Notes under the pieces: model-generated
Told to the model about the DNA's origin: nothing
Database searches by the model: none
Seen by the model: the letters and a program-made list of their open reading frames with translations, nothing else
Position numbers and translations under genes: made by a program
Shown: piece after piece, positions 1 to 11,649 of the stretch
How positions within the stretch are numbered: position 1 is the stretch's first letter
How the letters are laid out: each line of letters starts with the position of its first letter
Assembly (NCBI GenBank): GCA_022702545.1
Contig: JAHRBC010000003.1
Span: 1,240,001-1,304,000 of the forward strand
Direction: 5' to 3'
DNA: 64,000 nt
Source: Phycomyces nitens
Lineage: Eukaryota > Mucoromycota > Mucoromycetes > Mucorales > Phycomycetaceae

Positions 1-3000
1 GCAGGTATTATAGAAGAAGAGAAATAGCAGGAACTTATTGATGCCAAAGACGAGTATACCCATCAGTAGCTTATATTTTATAATGGTTTATTATCATACA
101 TTTGTATCATTATATTTTTATTATGTATTTATTAATAATTTAGCTGCGATTCTGGTGGTGTAGTTGGGTATTCAAGATACCAATTAACGTGTTTTTTATT
201 TTTATTACAAATAAAAAAACACTTTAAAACGATATGTTTTATACAAACCTGTATGATAGCCATGTCTGACATGTAATCAAAAGAATAAATAATATATTAT
301 ATTTATTTTTTTATACAAAGGGTTATAAATATATATGTTGGCTTGGTCGTTCTTCAAGAGTTACAAGAGATTAAAGCCTTTCAGCTCAAAATCTCATTAC
401 CAGACTATCCGGCTGCTATTCCATATTCAAATAGCCGTTGCTCATTTTTTTAAGATCCACTTGGATCCTGACTTTATTATCTCTGTTTCTTTCTGATATT
501 TGATATTTGATATGGTTATAATTGTCAATTGAGCAATACCCATAATATTGGTATATTGGGAGAGTACTCGGACCATAAACAAGAACAAAGAGTAGATAAA
601 ACCTATAAAACAATAGAATACAATGGAGCAAAGTATGCTACGTAGAGCGTTTTCTCTCAAAAAGTCTAGTGCTATCCTTGTGCAGGGGCCATGTTAGCCT
701 TTTCTAAAGTTTCAATTTTAATATGTGAAAAAGGTGCAAGCACTAGTAATTTTTTTTTAATAATATCCATTTTAGAGCAATATGTGGTCTCCTGTAAAGG
801 GTAACGAGAGAGACTTCTTTTTTTCTCTCTATTGCGTGCGTTGTACAATAGATCTGGCGTCATAAAAGCTAATATATTTATACTTCTCATGTGGACGGTT
901 ATTATATCTTTAATATCAGTAATCGAAAACATCTCAATTGGTCTCAAACATGAAACTCTCAAGCTCATCCTATAGCAGTAACATGAGCTGTCCTTTATAA
1001 GTTTGGCTTGAAATTATTGTAAATGACAATTCATATCTTTATACAATAAAAAAACGGACTCTAATAATTCCAAAGGCAGTTAGAATAACTCGACCGTGGG
1101 TTCATTGTTTGCATATCTAAGAATATTTAGTACATTAGATATGTACACTTTTTGTATATACGTTATCGCGAGTAAATGCAATTGAGATTATGGTCGATTT
1201 CATTTTAAAAATAAAAATAAAATGTAAAATCAACAGTTATTTTTCTATACAATTGAGGGTTATCCTTGTTATCTCATGCCTACCTGTATTATATTAACAT
1301 GTCTATTGCTAATTTTAACCATCAAAATATGTCGGTATAGGTTCAATATTGTATAAAACCTATTTGATTGCATAATCCTGCTGGAGAAATTAGACATGGA
1401 GATCAAGTAGTATATACACTCTTGGACTCTTTGACCAAAGTCTATTAGTGCTTGATCATACTCGATTTGAAGTTTATAAGAATGTCATACCAAATCGAAA
1501 TGTATGAAAGTGTCTTTTTACCAAGTTTGCTAATTATATCTTTTGCTTTTGGTACATACAATTCTACCCTTAATCTCAAAACCAGCTGGAGGTTTTTTTT
1601 ATGGATTTGGGGGATTAAATGGCAAGCAGTTAATGGACATACTTTAAGACCAATTCAATTTGGTTGGTCTTTTAAGCATTAGTACAAGGTAGAATGTCTG
1701 ATAAAGCACTATATGAACCTGGCAATGTGATTGGGTATATGTTGCCTTGAACCTACCTATAAACTCAAAAGGTAAATATTAGCTGATTTGGTTCTATTAA
1801 TGTAATTAAGGCAGGATTCACAAATAAACAAAAAACAATTGAAATCATTTTACTGGATTACTTGCAATTAAGAGTGTCTATTTGTAGATATTCATGAATA
1901 TAAAAATTTGAAAATATAAAGTTGAGGTTACAAACGAATGAACCAAAGAGATGTTTGGAATGAAGAAGATGCTCATTATTGCATACGTGATACCTCGGCC
2001 CGGTGGTTTAATATGCTTTTTTATCGACAAGTTTTTTTTCTTTTTCTTTTAAGGATATTGAAATATGGCTGAAATAAGGTGGGACAGAAATGAAGCAAGG
2101 CCCACTAGAAGATAGAGAGAGTAAATTGATATAGTATTAGAATTGGATCGTTTTGTGTGGTATAGACGATTAAAGAGCATACAAGAGGAATTGGACAGAA
2201 AAGATAGCTCTAAAACTAGCATTTACACTTGGACTCTTTATCTTTATGATTGCTCTGAAGCATAGGGGAAAAAAAGGTCAATTGATGGTTAGGTCGAGTA
2301 GAATCAGGCGGAAGGAGAACAATGGCAGGCAACGTTGGGTTTCTTGCCTTGTTTATAATTTATTCTCCTCTGTGGCATATTGGATACTTTATCTAGTAAA
2401 AACCAATTCGACGATTTGTGCCGGCTATTTTTTCCGCTTGAAAGCCAAAGAGACCAACCCCCTGTGAGCGAGAGTTCTTGAGAGATGAAATGAAAAATAA
2501 AGGTGGCTCCTGTAATTGTGGATTTATTAAGTCAAAGTGGTTTTGTTTTGGAAAAAAGGAGTCTGTTGGTCTTCTTTACCCCTTCTTAATGCTGCTTTTA
2601 TATAGCCTTACATCATATAATCGCCCATTCTTGCCTAGATCTCTCAAGAATACCATACGGTATGATGGGGTGGCGCCAACTGGATTTATAAATAGCCAGA
2701 GGGTAAAGATACTTATATGGTCAAGTCCATGGTCGTTTAATTGAAAAAGAAAAACGGTAGCGTACAGTCAACACGCTGGCAATACAGTGCGCTTAATAAA
2801 GGGCTCGAATCCAAATACCATCGGCCATTAACCCCTTGATTGTCTTGGCGATATTAATCTTTCCAACCTGCAAAATCCAATCGTCCTCACTGTACTACAG
2901 CGCATAGTAGTATGGGTAGAATATTTCCAAAATTGAATATTAATCCAGAGCGGAGATGGCAGGAAACCGCGCACTGAAAACTTGACATCTGGTTGTGGTC

Positions 3001-3369
3001 TAGCAGAAACCGTAGTACGAAACAGATTATTAAGTTCATTTCAGCAGACCACGCGAACAACCAATTCTCTGTGCCTTTGAAGCATTTTAGGTGGTCTGCT
3101 ATTGCGTATCTTGTCCAATAATACGTTTTATACCAGCCAGAGCCAATCGCCACCCCTTTATGAAAAAACCAAAAACAATAGAATAATTCGTATGGGTGCA
3201 GTAAGGAGATTTGCTCTCATTGTGTTGTTCCCTGGCCGCCCGTCTTTTGTCCTTTAAAGGATAATAATGGCCATAAAAACCCTAATAAATTAATTCCAAA
3301 AATGGGTAATAGTTGTAATGAAGTATTCCGTCTTTAATATAGGCAGATAAATACCAAGATTTTATTCTG
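1..3369. other. AT-rich stretch without a recognisable gene
   Basis: I see no protein family, no intron-linked set of frames and no RNA gene here. Open frames are short (under about 100 codons), several begin with TTG rather than ATG, and their translations are low in complexity. The sequence is AT-rich with short A and T runs. The last part holds the promoter of the secreted protein gene that follows. Confidence 0.6.
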
Positions 3370-3378
3370 TATATAAAG
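3362..3378 (+). promoter_or_regulatory. TATA box region of the secreted protein gene
   Basis: TATATAAA at 3370-3377 lies 95 nt before the ATG at 3465, which would place transcription start near 3400. It is followed by a CT-rich leader (TCTCTC and CACACTC runs, about 3405-3460). The 17-bp string TTATTCTGTATATAAAG at 3362-3378 recurs exactly at 3839-3855 just after the stop codon of the same gene. Confidence 0.6.
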
Positions 3379-3464
3379 CGTTTAAGTCTCTCGTCTTGTC
3401 ACAATCATCTCACCTCTTTCTCTCTCATTCTCATTCTCTCTCACACACTCTCACTCTATCTAAA

Positions 3465-3817
3465 ATGAAGTTCTCACTCTCCTTGATGTTCCTTGCTGCT
3501 GCCACTGCTGTATCTGCTGCCTCTGTACACACCCCAAAGCTGAGCTCCCTGGGCTGTAAATGTATCATGACAACACCTACCAAAACCAACACCGACGCTT
3601 CAATGTGTCTATGCTACAACAAGGCTGATGGCACTAGAAATGAAACCCACAGCTGCGAAATGTATCTCGGTAAGTCCTACATACACAATTTTATCCCAAA
3701 GAGATTCTAATCCCCAATCTCTCAATAGACAATGTGTTTACCTACTGCAGCAATCACCACAACATTACCAGCGAATGGGATGACTGTGTAAAAGCAAAGT
3801 GCCCTTGCAATGCTTGA
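3465..3817 (+). CDS. Small secreted cysteine-rich protein
   Basis: Two exons, 3465-3669 and 3729-3817, with a 59-nt GTAAGT...TAG intron, give 97 aa. The N-terminus (MKFSLSLMFLAAATAVSAAS) is a textbook signal peptide with likely cleavage after the A-x-A near residue 18. The mature part has nine cysteines, including CKC, CLC and a C-terminal CPC pair, and two N-glycosylation sequons (NET, NIT). I chose the ATG at 3465 because the frame upstream has no other ATG and this one starts the signal peptide directly. The TATA box and an AATAAA at 3862-3867 bracket a compact transcript. I recognise no family; an extracellular small secreted protein is the safe description. The odd cysteine number could mean one free or intermolecular cysteine. 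Confidence 0.8.
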
Positions 3818-5312
3818 AGCATCTCTTGGGATCCACACTTATTCTGTATATAAAGAAATCAAATAAAGAGTATTTTTTTTTAAAAAAAGAATCTAGTATA
3901 AATTATATATTAATTAAATGCATCCGAATAGAATAGAATCGGACAAAAAATTACATTCTTATTTTACCATTGATAGTCCATACATACGTAGATTTTACTG
4001 TTCTTTGGCTGTCTAGCCGATAATTAATAATTGAAATTAAAGAAAAAAACATATCGATACCACCTCTTTGTGTTTGTCCTTAAATTTCCATCAGATCAGC
4101 CCTTTGCGTCTTATTATGCAAAAAGAAAAATATGTTTTCCCAGATTATGATGGTGTTCTGGGCAAGGGAACAAGAATCATTGGGTCCAAGGGGTAGTAGG
4201 TTGCCCGCCACACATCTCGTCCTTACTTCAATCGTCCTTTAGAGAAAACATGCCTATAGATAGATAGATAGATAGATAGATATATGACAAGGGGGAATAT
4301 CTAAAGGTATTGCTTCCCAAGCTCTCATTTTATTTTATTCTTGTACTTAATGCGGTCTTTGAGAACTGAGGTGTAAATAAGATTTTCCCCAACCCCTGAG
4401 GCCTCTAGAATATCATTAATTTAACCTACATTTGTTTTCGCAAATTCTCGACTGATTTGTTTTATTGTGGATGTAGAAATATCAGTGATATCTAGACATA
4501 CAATTGAATATCTTGGGCTGTACTTGCCCTGGGTCCATTGGCACAATAATGGCTGACCAACCAACCAAAAGAAAAAACCCTTTTTTTTTAAATATCTGAT
4601 CATCATCAACACCACTTGTTTGCTATGCAGAGCATCATAATTATTTCTAGAATCCCATTGTTGGATCCACCAAAATATAAATCCAAGAAAATTGTACCAA
4701 TATGTTTGCAAATCGTTTTCCATTTCTTTTATTTGAATGGAGTAAAAGTGCCTGATATTTATTGTAAAGATAAATTCACCCACAAAGAATATCAATTGAA
4801 AATAGTATCGAGAGTCTCTTTGTTTATTTTATTATTGGTCCTCAATATTAGCTAGACAAGTGAACAATCTTATTGCTGTTGATCCTTTGACTATCCCAAG
4901 AATCATTGACATTTGCCTTTACTTTGACAAAGCTTGCCTTTTTGTTTTGTTTTGTATTTCACAATGTAATTCAGGGATTTGGTAAAATGGGATGACCTTG
5001 TCAGTAAGCCATCTCGACCATTTGGCAAACATGCAATCTATATCATTATTCACACAATGACCAAAGGGGTGATCTGATGGCTATTTTAAAAAAAAGAACA
5101 AGTATGAATGAGCAGATGCCGATATCTCTCATCTCAACCTTGCGATCCATTATATGCCCCAAAGCGCCCATTATCCATGAAGAAACACCCAATTTGACAG
5201 TAGAACCACTACATATTTTTATATATATTTATATTTATAAAAGTCGTATACTATAGACATCAGATTTGTAATAATAAAAAAAGAAAGAAAAAGAAAAAAA
5301 GGGAGGAAGCTC
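3818..5312. other. Intergenic, no gene seen; TAGA repeat
   Basis: This holds the 3' end of the secreted protein gene and the 3' side of the H+-ATPase gene. A TAGA tetranucleotide tract lies at about 4255-4282. A 124-codon minus-strand frame at 4421-4795 has no family resemblance and is probably chance. Confidence 0.5.
4255..4282 (+). repeat. TAGA microsatellite
   Basis: About seven uninterrupted copies of the tetranucleotide TAGA/GATA in intergenic DNA. Confidence 0.9.
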
Positions 5313-8300
5313 TTAGAATGATACAACAGAGGTGACAGACTCTCTTCTTTGTGCCCGGTCATATCCCGCACGCGAATGCTGCTCATTTTGTTGTTGCTGG
5401 AATCTTTGAGCACGGCCTTGGGAAATGTTTGGCTTTCGTTGCTTGTTTGCAAACCGATTCCACAGACGAATTGTAAAGACCTTGAAGATGTCGATCACAA
5501 CAAATGTGCCAATGGATATAGCCATAATGATCATTCCACGAGGCCATCCAATTGCTTCAACATTTGGAATCTGTCCAAATACACCATACACTGACAAAAT
5601 CAGTGCAATAAATTGGGTTGCAAGTACAACTAGTGTGAATGGCCATGAAGGAATATTGTCCCAAAAGAAAGTCTCGATACGGGTAGAAAAGATGACAAAA
5701 TGAGGGGCTGAAGAACATGATGGTTAGTACAAGTCCAAACATAAAAATAAACATAAACTTTCAATCATCTTACCAGAAGAAATGTGGAGGTACATGATTG
5801 AAGACAACTGTCCAGGCGTGACATTAAGGATGTCTCTAAAGATATAAAAGTGTGCAAACGAGAATAGACTTAGCACAACTGCCAGGACACACGAAAGCAC
5901 AATCAAAAGCCCAAGGCGCCACATGTCTGGTCTCAGGGAGATGCTGACATTATCGACAGCCATAATCAGAGTAGCTGCATCGTTTAGGACCGAAATAAGG
6001 ATCAGAAATATGGGTGGCATCTGCCAATCTTCTACAAGGGTCACGATAAAGAAGAACAGGAGAAAGTGTATAGTCGATGTGATGCGGTACAGAGCATAGG
6101 AACGTAGTCGTTGGAAAATGACACGAGAGGTCTTGACACCCTCAATAATCGCAGACAATCCGGGAGCAAGAAGTACGATGTCTGAAGCAGACCGGGCAGC
6201 GTCTGTGCTTCCATGGACAGCAATTCCAACATTGGACTAGGAGAAACCACTTTTTAATGTCAATCCTATAGATAATCTATCTACCTTTTTCAATGCTGCA
6301 GCATCATTGACACCATCACCAGTCATGGCTACAAAGTATCCCAAGCCTTGCAATAGCTCCACAACACGATACTTGTGTTCTATCAAAGATTCATTTGTTC
6401 AGTATAATATTACATTGTATATAGGCTTACCTGGTATAACCCTAGCAAAACCATCCACTCTTAGGCAATCCTCAGCCACTTCTTGATCAGTCTTTGTGGG
6501 GTCGACAAGATGATCGGCATCCATAATAGAGCTTCCCATACCCAAACGACCTGCGACCTCTTTGGCAATGCTGGTCTGGTCACCAGTAATCATCTTGACC
6601 GAGATTCCATACTTTGCACACTCACGAATGGTGTCTGCCGAATCATGGCGTGGAGGATCGATAAGACTTAGCATACCAACAAGCTGCCACTGATCGTCTG
6701 TTCCCAATTGTGTGCATGCAATACCAAGCGAACGCAAACCTCGACTAGCCAGCTCATCTACCTTGCGTTCTGCTTCCGAGTCCCCTCCTACCAAAGCCAG
6801 GATGACCTGAGGAGCACCCTTTGCGACCTTAAATGTCTTTTCAGACTCTAGGTGCTGTACTGTTGCCCGAGACATCTTGTCGGCCGGGTTAAAGGGCATA
6901 AACGATGTGACATGATATCCTTCAGCATGTCCTGAATCGTCTGGACTGATATTTGGGTTTCCTCTTTGTGCTGCTGCTCGTACTGCCACCTCGATAGGAT
7001 CATGGGTAGCAGGTTCACTAGCCAGATAAGAATACAAAAGGATATCTGCTTTTTTGAATGGTGGTTTAAGGTAAGGTTCATCAAAGGTGAGTTCGTTTAG
7101 AGTAAGGGTGCCAGTCTTGTCACTGCAAAGAATTGAGACCGATGCAAGCTCTTCTACGGCCGTCAGTCTCTTCACAATGACTTGGCGTTTGGCCAATTGC
7201 TTGGCTCCAATTGCCATGGTAACAGACATGACGGTAGGAAGTCCAACAGGAATACTATATTTTTATATATATATATTTGGTAGGGTTAGAACTCTAGAAT
7301 GCTCTTTATAACAGCCACTCGAGACTTACGCTGCAATGGTCAACACAACCATCTCATTGAGTGCCTTTAATACATGTTCGCTTGTGACAACACCAAATTT
7401 GACCTTTTGCTCTACCAGATCATAGATAAAGATGATGGAAACCAAAAGGACTGATGCGACAATCAAAAAGTTTCCAATATAGTTGATAACCTTTTGAAAG
7501 TGGCCAGCATCCGTGGTAACTGTCATTAAACTGGCAGCTCGGCCAATAAATGTGTGGTGGCCAGTGCGAACAACCATGGCCAATTGCTGGCCTTGCTTGA
7601 CAATGGATGATGAGTAGACTATGCTTCCGAGTTTCTTTCGAGCAGGCAAGGACTCGCCAGTAAGTGCACTCTGGTCCACCAGTAGATCAGATTCAGCCGT
7701 TTCTCCAGTGGATCCAAGGCCAAGTAAGCGAGCGTCTGCAGGTACAATGTCTCCCAGACGAAGGACAATGACATCGCCAACCACAATGTCTCTTGCTTCG
7801 ATTTCTGTCAAGTGGCCAGATCGCCAGCATCTCGATTTTAGTGCCAGACTGTTCTTGAGTGCGGCTACGGCTGATTCTGCCTTGGATTCCTCAATGTAGC
7901 CAATCATGGCATTGATGATTAACATTGCCAGGATAATTCCAAAATCGATCCAGTCGTTTGTAATAGCTGTCAAAATAATCGATATCTCCATCAGGTACGC
8001 AATTGCACCAGTAACTATAACAGTAATATATCAATAAAACATAGTAAGAGTAGTATATATATATAATATATATATACATATATATACATATATATTAAGG
8101 AGTTCAGGAACATACAAAACGACATAAAGTGGGCAATCTTGTTTCGTTTCTTTTCAATCAACTCGTTCTTTCCAAAGCGAGTCTGGCGCTCGGCAACCTC
8201 GCTCTCGGACAGACCTTGGGTTGGTATAGTGTGGAGGTAGGGTTCAAGATGGGGAGGTATCTCGTCCACCCATCCTGCCTTTTCTTGGTTATCCGAGGGA

Positions 8301-8392
8301 TGGGATGGGTTCAAGGGTATAGCTTCCTCGTGAGTTGCCAACATGGGCATGGCATTGGCTTCCTCAGAATCACGATGGCGTTGGAAGACCAT
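5313..8392 (-). CDS. PMA1: Plasma-membrane P-type H+-ATPase (P3A)
   Basis: Six exons (8392-8116, 8014-7330, 7254-6431, 6379-6285, 6236-5774, 5707-5313) join in phase to 912 aa, the usual length of fungal Pma1. The protein pumps protons out of the cell and energises nutrient uptake. Motifs in order: actuator TGES near residue 211, phosphorylated Asp366 in [12 protein letters not shown] in the P domain, [12 protein letters not shown] near 615-626, then the P3A signature [15 protein letters not shown] and a TM6-like segment with [13 protein letters not shown]. The short basic C-tail ends in [15 protein letters not shown] fits a basophilic (PKA-type) kinase site. The start is an ATG and the 92-residue first exon is the variable cytosolic N-terminus. 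It is divergent from the PP4 gene across a 495-bp shared promoter region. The best-supported call in the window. Confidence 0.95.
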
Positions 8393-8887
8393 TGGCTTCT
8401 GTCAATAGGAGACAGTATCTTGGCCTTTTATAGCCTAGAAATGTGACGTCTTGTCCGTGGCTCAGGGCAAGGACAATGGAGGGGAAGCCAGGCTGTAATT
8501 TTTAGAAATGATTATTTTTTTCTTTCCTTTCTTGTCCTTTCGGTTAAGCCCATATTGGTTGTACGGGTTCCAGGAAGAGTGGCTTTGATCACACAGATAT
8601 ATATATACACATATATATATGTATGTATATATATTGGGGCCATTTAATCTATATGTCCAAGAATAAAGAAGTGTATTGATATACCAGGATTTTATTTTTC
8701 TATTAAAAGAAAAACTGGTTATAAAGTATTTCTTCTTTTTTTCATTATCATTTTCATCACCATTATCATCATCGTATAGGCCGCCATTTTGGGTGCTATT
8801 CGGAGTTTTAATAACAAATAGACAAATGGAGAAACAAAAATAGAGCAATCTGTACTCTTTCCCGCTGTGTTGCACGCTTCTTGAACC
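8393..8887. promoter_or_regulatory. Shared divergent promoter region, H+-ATPase / PP4
   Basis: The 495 bp between the two start codons contain TA-rich tracts (about 8596-8636) and imperfect ATC repeats (about 8743-8775). I see no family-specific operator. Head-to-head arrangement suggests both genes are driven from this block; that is inference. Confidence 0.45.
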
Positions 8888-10404
8888 ATGGGACAACTTG
8901 ATAGGTAGCCCCTCTAACCGCATTCTACGGCTGGTTTTCGGCTTTATATTTGTTGGGCAGATGTTATAACTGAGATCGTCCTGGTAGACAACTCGATCAA
9001 TTGCGCCGTGGCGAGATCATCTCTGAGCAGGAAGTTAAAGAACTGTGCAACAAAGCTAGGGAGATCTTGATTGAAGAAAGCAATGTCCAGAGGGTAGATG
9101 CCCCAGTGACGGTGAGGCTAGATTGCTGTAGAATGCCGATTATTCATTATGCCGTACTTAGATTTGTGGCGACATTCACGGTCAGCATGTTGTATGGTCA
9201 ATGGATGCCCAGGAGTACTAACTTTAATGTGGTGTGCTATTGGTGTTCAAGGTCAATTCCATGACCTCAAAGAGCTTTTCAAAGTAGGAGGCGAATGCCC
9301 AGAAACCAACTATCTGTTTATGGGTAGGATGACCTTGCGTTAGAATGCATCTCATCCTCTCATCTTAGGTGATTTTGTCGATCGTGGCTTGTATTCCGTC
9401 GAAACTTTTCTCTTACTTCTTGCCCTCAAGGTGCGCTACCCTGATCGTATCACACTTATTCGTGGAAACCATGAAAGTCGACAGATCACACAAGTCTATG
9501 GCTTTTACGAAGAATGTCTACGTAAATTTGGATCTGCTAATGTTTGGCGTTATTGCTGCGAGATTTTTGATTATCTCAGTCTAAGTGCAATCATTGACGA
9601 TAAGATCTTTTGCGTCCATGGAGGTCTTTCGCCAAGTATCACTACCCTTGACCAGGTATCAATTTTTTTCTCTCTATTTCGAAATCATTTACTAGATAGA
9701 TATACATGCATATACATATGTAGGTGTATAAAAGTATATACTAAACTATTATTATCATTATTATTGTTTTGTATTGTATTGTTGGTCATTTGCCTACAAT
9801 TCATTGTAGATTAGGACAATCGACAGAAAGCAAGAGGTTCCCCATGATGGTGCAATGTGCGACTTATTATGGTCAGATCCCGAAGGTTAGACCAACAAAA
9901 AAAAACAAAAGGACATTAGGATCCAAACCATGCAGCCTTTCTTAACTTGAGGTTTAGAAATCGAGGGATGGGGGTATAGTCCGCGCGGTGCAGGCTATTT
10001 GTTTGGAGGAGACATTGTCAAAGGCGTAAGTGATGTATAGAATTCATAGTAGATTCTTATTTCTGACTTTGCACAGTTTTTGCAAACAAACAATCTTGAG
10101 CTCATTGCCCGTGCACATCAACTGGTAATGGAGGGCTACAAACTCATGTTCAAAGATACCATTGTCACCGTCTGGTCAGCACCCAATTATTGCTATCGGT
10201 AAGCACCATTTTTATATTTATATATATATTTATATATATATATTGTCCTAACACGCCCGTTATTTTTCCAGCTGTGGAAATGTTGCAGCGATATTGAAGC
10301 TAGACGATAATCTCAACAAAGACTACAAGCTGTTTGAGGCAGCACCTCAACAGGACTTTAGAGGGTTGCCTATCAAGAAGTCAGTTCCCGACTATTTTCT
10401 CTAA
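8888..10404 (+). CDS. PPP4C: Serine/threonine phosphatase PP4 catalytic subunit
   Basis: Nine exons (8888-8904, 8988-9111, 9162-9180, 9252-9323, 9369-9655, 9810-9885, 9958-10025, 10077-10198, 10272-10404) give 305 aa, matching the roughly 307-aa PP4c family (yeast Pph3). It dephosphorylates Ser/Thr substrates in DNA-damage recovery and other pathways, with metals held by GDIHG (50-54), GDFVDRG (78-84) and GNHES (near 111). The N-terminus [16 protein letters not shown] and stretches such as [12 protein letters not shown] match PP4 better than PP2A or PP6. It ends in DYFL, the carboxymethylated tail of this group. The start needs a 17-nt first exon; exon 3 is only 19 nt and completes the ICGDIHG metal motif. 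A perfect TACTAAC branch site lies in the next intron (about 9218). Confidence 0.93.
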
Positions 10405-10481
10405 TAGTGTATTTTGAATAAACCAAAACAAAAAAGGATAAACTCTATTACTCGCAAGTAGTAGTAGCTGTTACCATTAGC

Positions 10482-11111
10482 TTAGCTGTGCTTTTGTTTC
10501 TGACCGGCTGACATGCCTTTGTGATTCTTGGCCAGAAACCTCTGCATGTCTTGGTCACCAAAGCATACACTGTCGTCCAAGTCAGACAGGTCTCGAAAGG
10601 TAGTCCTAGCAAGATTTGGTTGGTAAAGGTGTCGCTACTCTGCAAACATACATTGAAGTCCTAAGGTCATCGAGCTAGACAGTATATGTTAGCCAAGTAA
10701 ATAAATGAATAGATAGATAGATATCCTTGGCCTACCTTTTTCATCATATTGCTCAGCGCAATCCTCTTTTTGTTAAAGTTGTTGACTTGTCTCTGATAGT
10801 CATTCTGAATATCCGTCTCATTGCGAGTATGACTAGAGACTGAATAAGCAAAGAGATATCTCTTATTGATGACTTACGAATTGTCTCCAATGGCTTCAAT
10901 GGCAATGTGATCTCCAGCAATCTCAATCTGCTTGTGACGAATCACATCAAGCTCCTTAAATATCTTTTCCGTATCACTCCCTAGGACAGTTAGTAATTGT
11001 CCAAGAGAGCTTGCACTTACCAAACATCCGTAGTTCTCCTCTTGAATATTGCTGATCCAGAGCATGGAACTCGTTTTCCAGCTTATCAAGGACCCGGATG
11101 TGTGTCTGCAT
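10482..11111 (-). CDS. Small coiled-coil protein, possibly CCDC28-like
   Basis: Five exons (11111-11021, 10980-10878, 10832-10736, 10674-10652, 10605-10482) give 145 aa from ATG at 11111. The product is soluble, helical and charged. The block LDKLENEFHALDQQYSRGEL, then RMFG, then HKQIEIAGDH, loosely recalls the coiled-coil core of CCDC28A/B (S-G-x-L-x-x-F-G followed by Q...A...H). I hold that resemblance at low confidence. One exon is only 23 nt. An alternative 5' exon at 11619-11542 (ATG, good donor GTAAGG) joins in frame to ACA at 11105, adding 26 residues and a 436-nt intron rich in TA. Its stop is 77 bp from that of the convergent PP4 gene. Confidence 0.6.
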
Positions 11112-11327
11112 AATGATCCACACCAAGAATCATGGGCCCACACACACATTTTTTTTTGGTTATATTGCAAGTCACCCCAATCATTCATTACAGTTTGAAA
11201 TAACAGAATTCACACTTGGTTTTTTTTATTCACATAATAATTATTTTGGCACCGAGCATTTTTATGAGTAAGATCTACAACCCATTTAACAAGCTTCAGC
11301 TATGCTATTTTAATAGAATAAATAAAT

Positions 11328-11361
11328 AAATAATAATAATAATAATATATATACATATAAT

Positions 11362-11406
<45 letters not shown>
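11328..11406. repeat. AAT then TA microsatellite
   Basis: An AAT-type run (about 11328-11347) is followed by a long TA run to 11406. It lies between the coiled-coil gene and poly(A) polymerase, or inside the first intron of the coiled-coil gene if the upstream exon is used. Confidence 0.85.
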
Positions 11407-11408
<2 letters not shown>

Positions 11409-11649
11409 TTTATACGGATGAGATTCCTAAATAATTATATTGTTGTGGTATTCTGCCTCTGAGAGCTATCTTTTTCTTTCTTTTTTCTTTTTTTTTCTTT
11501 TTTTCTTTTCTTTCTTAAAAACAGCCGTAACAAATCCTTACCCGTATTTGTAAACCTCGATTGAAGTCCGGAAGGCTTCCAGGAACTTCAACCCCTCGCA
11601 TTTTTCTATTTCTTATCATATCCAGTCTGACAGGACTTGCAAGGGTTCA

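Noticed and set aside
2796..2816. tRNA-like T-loop string (GGGCTCGAATCC)
   Set aside because: No matching acceptor or anticodon stems could be built around it.
4421..4795. 124-codon minus-strand open frame
   Set aside because: No family, no signal peptide and no intron partner; such lengths are expected by chance at this base composition.
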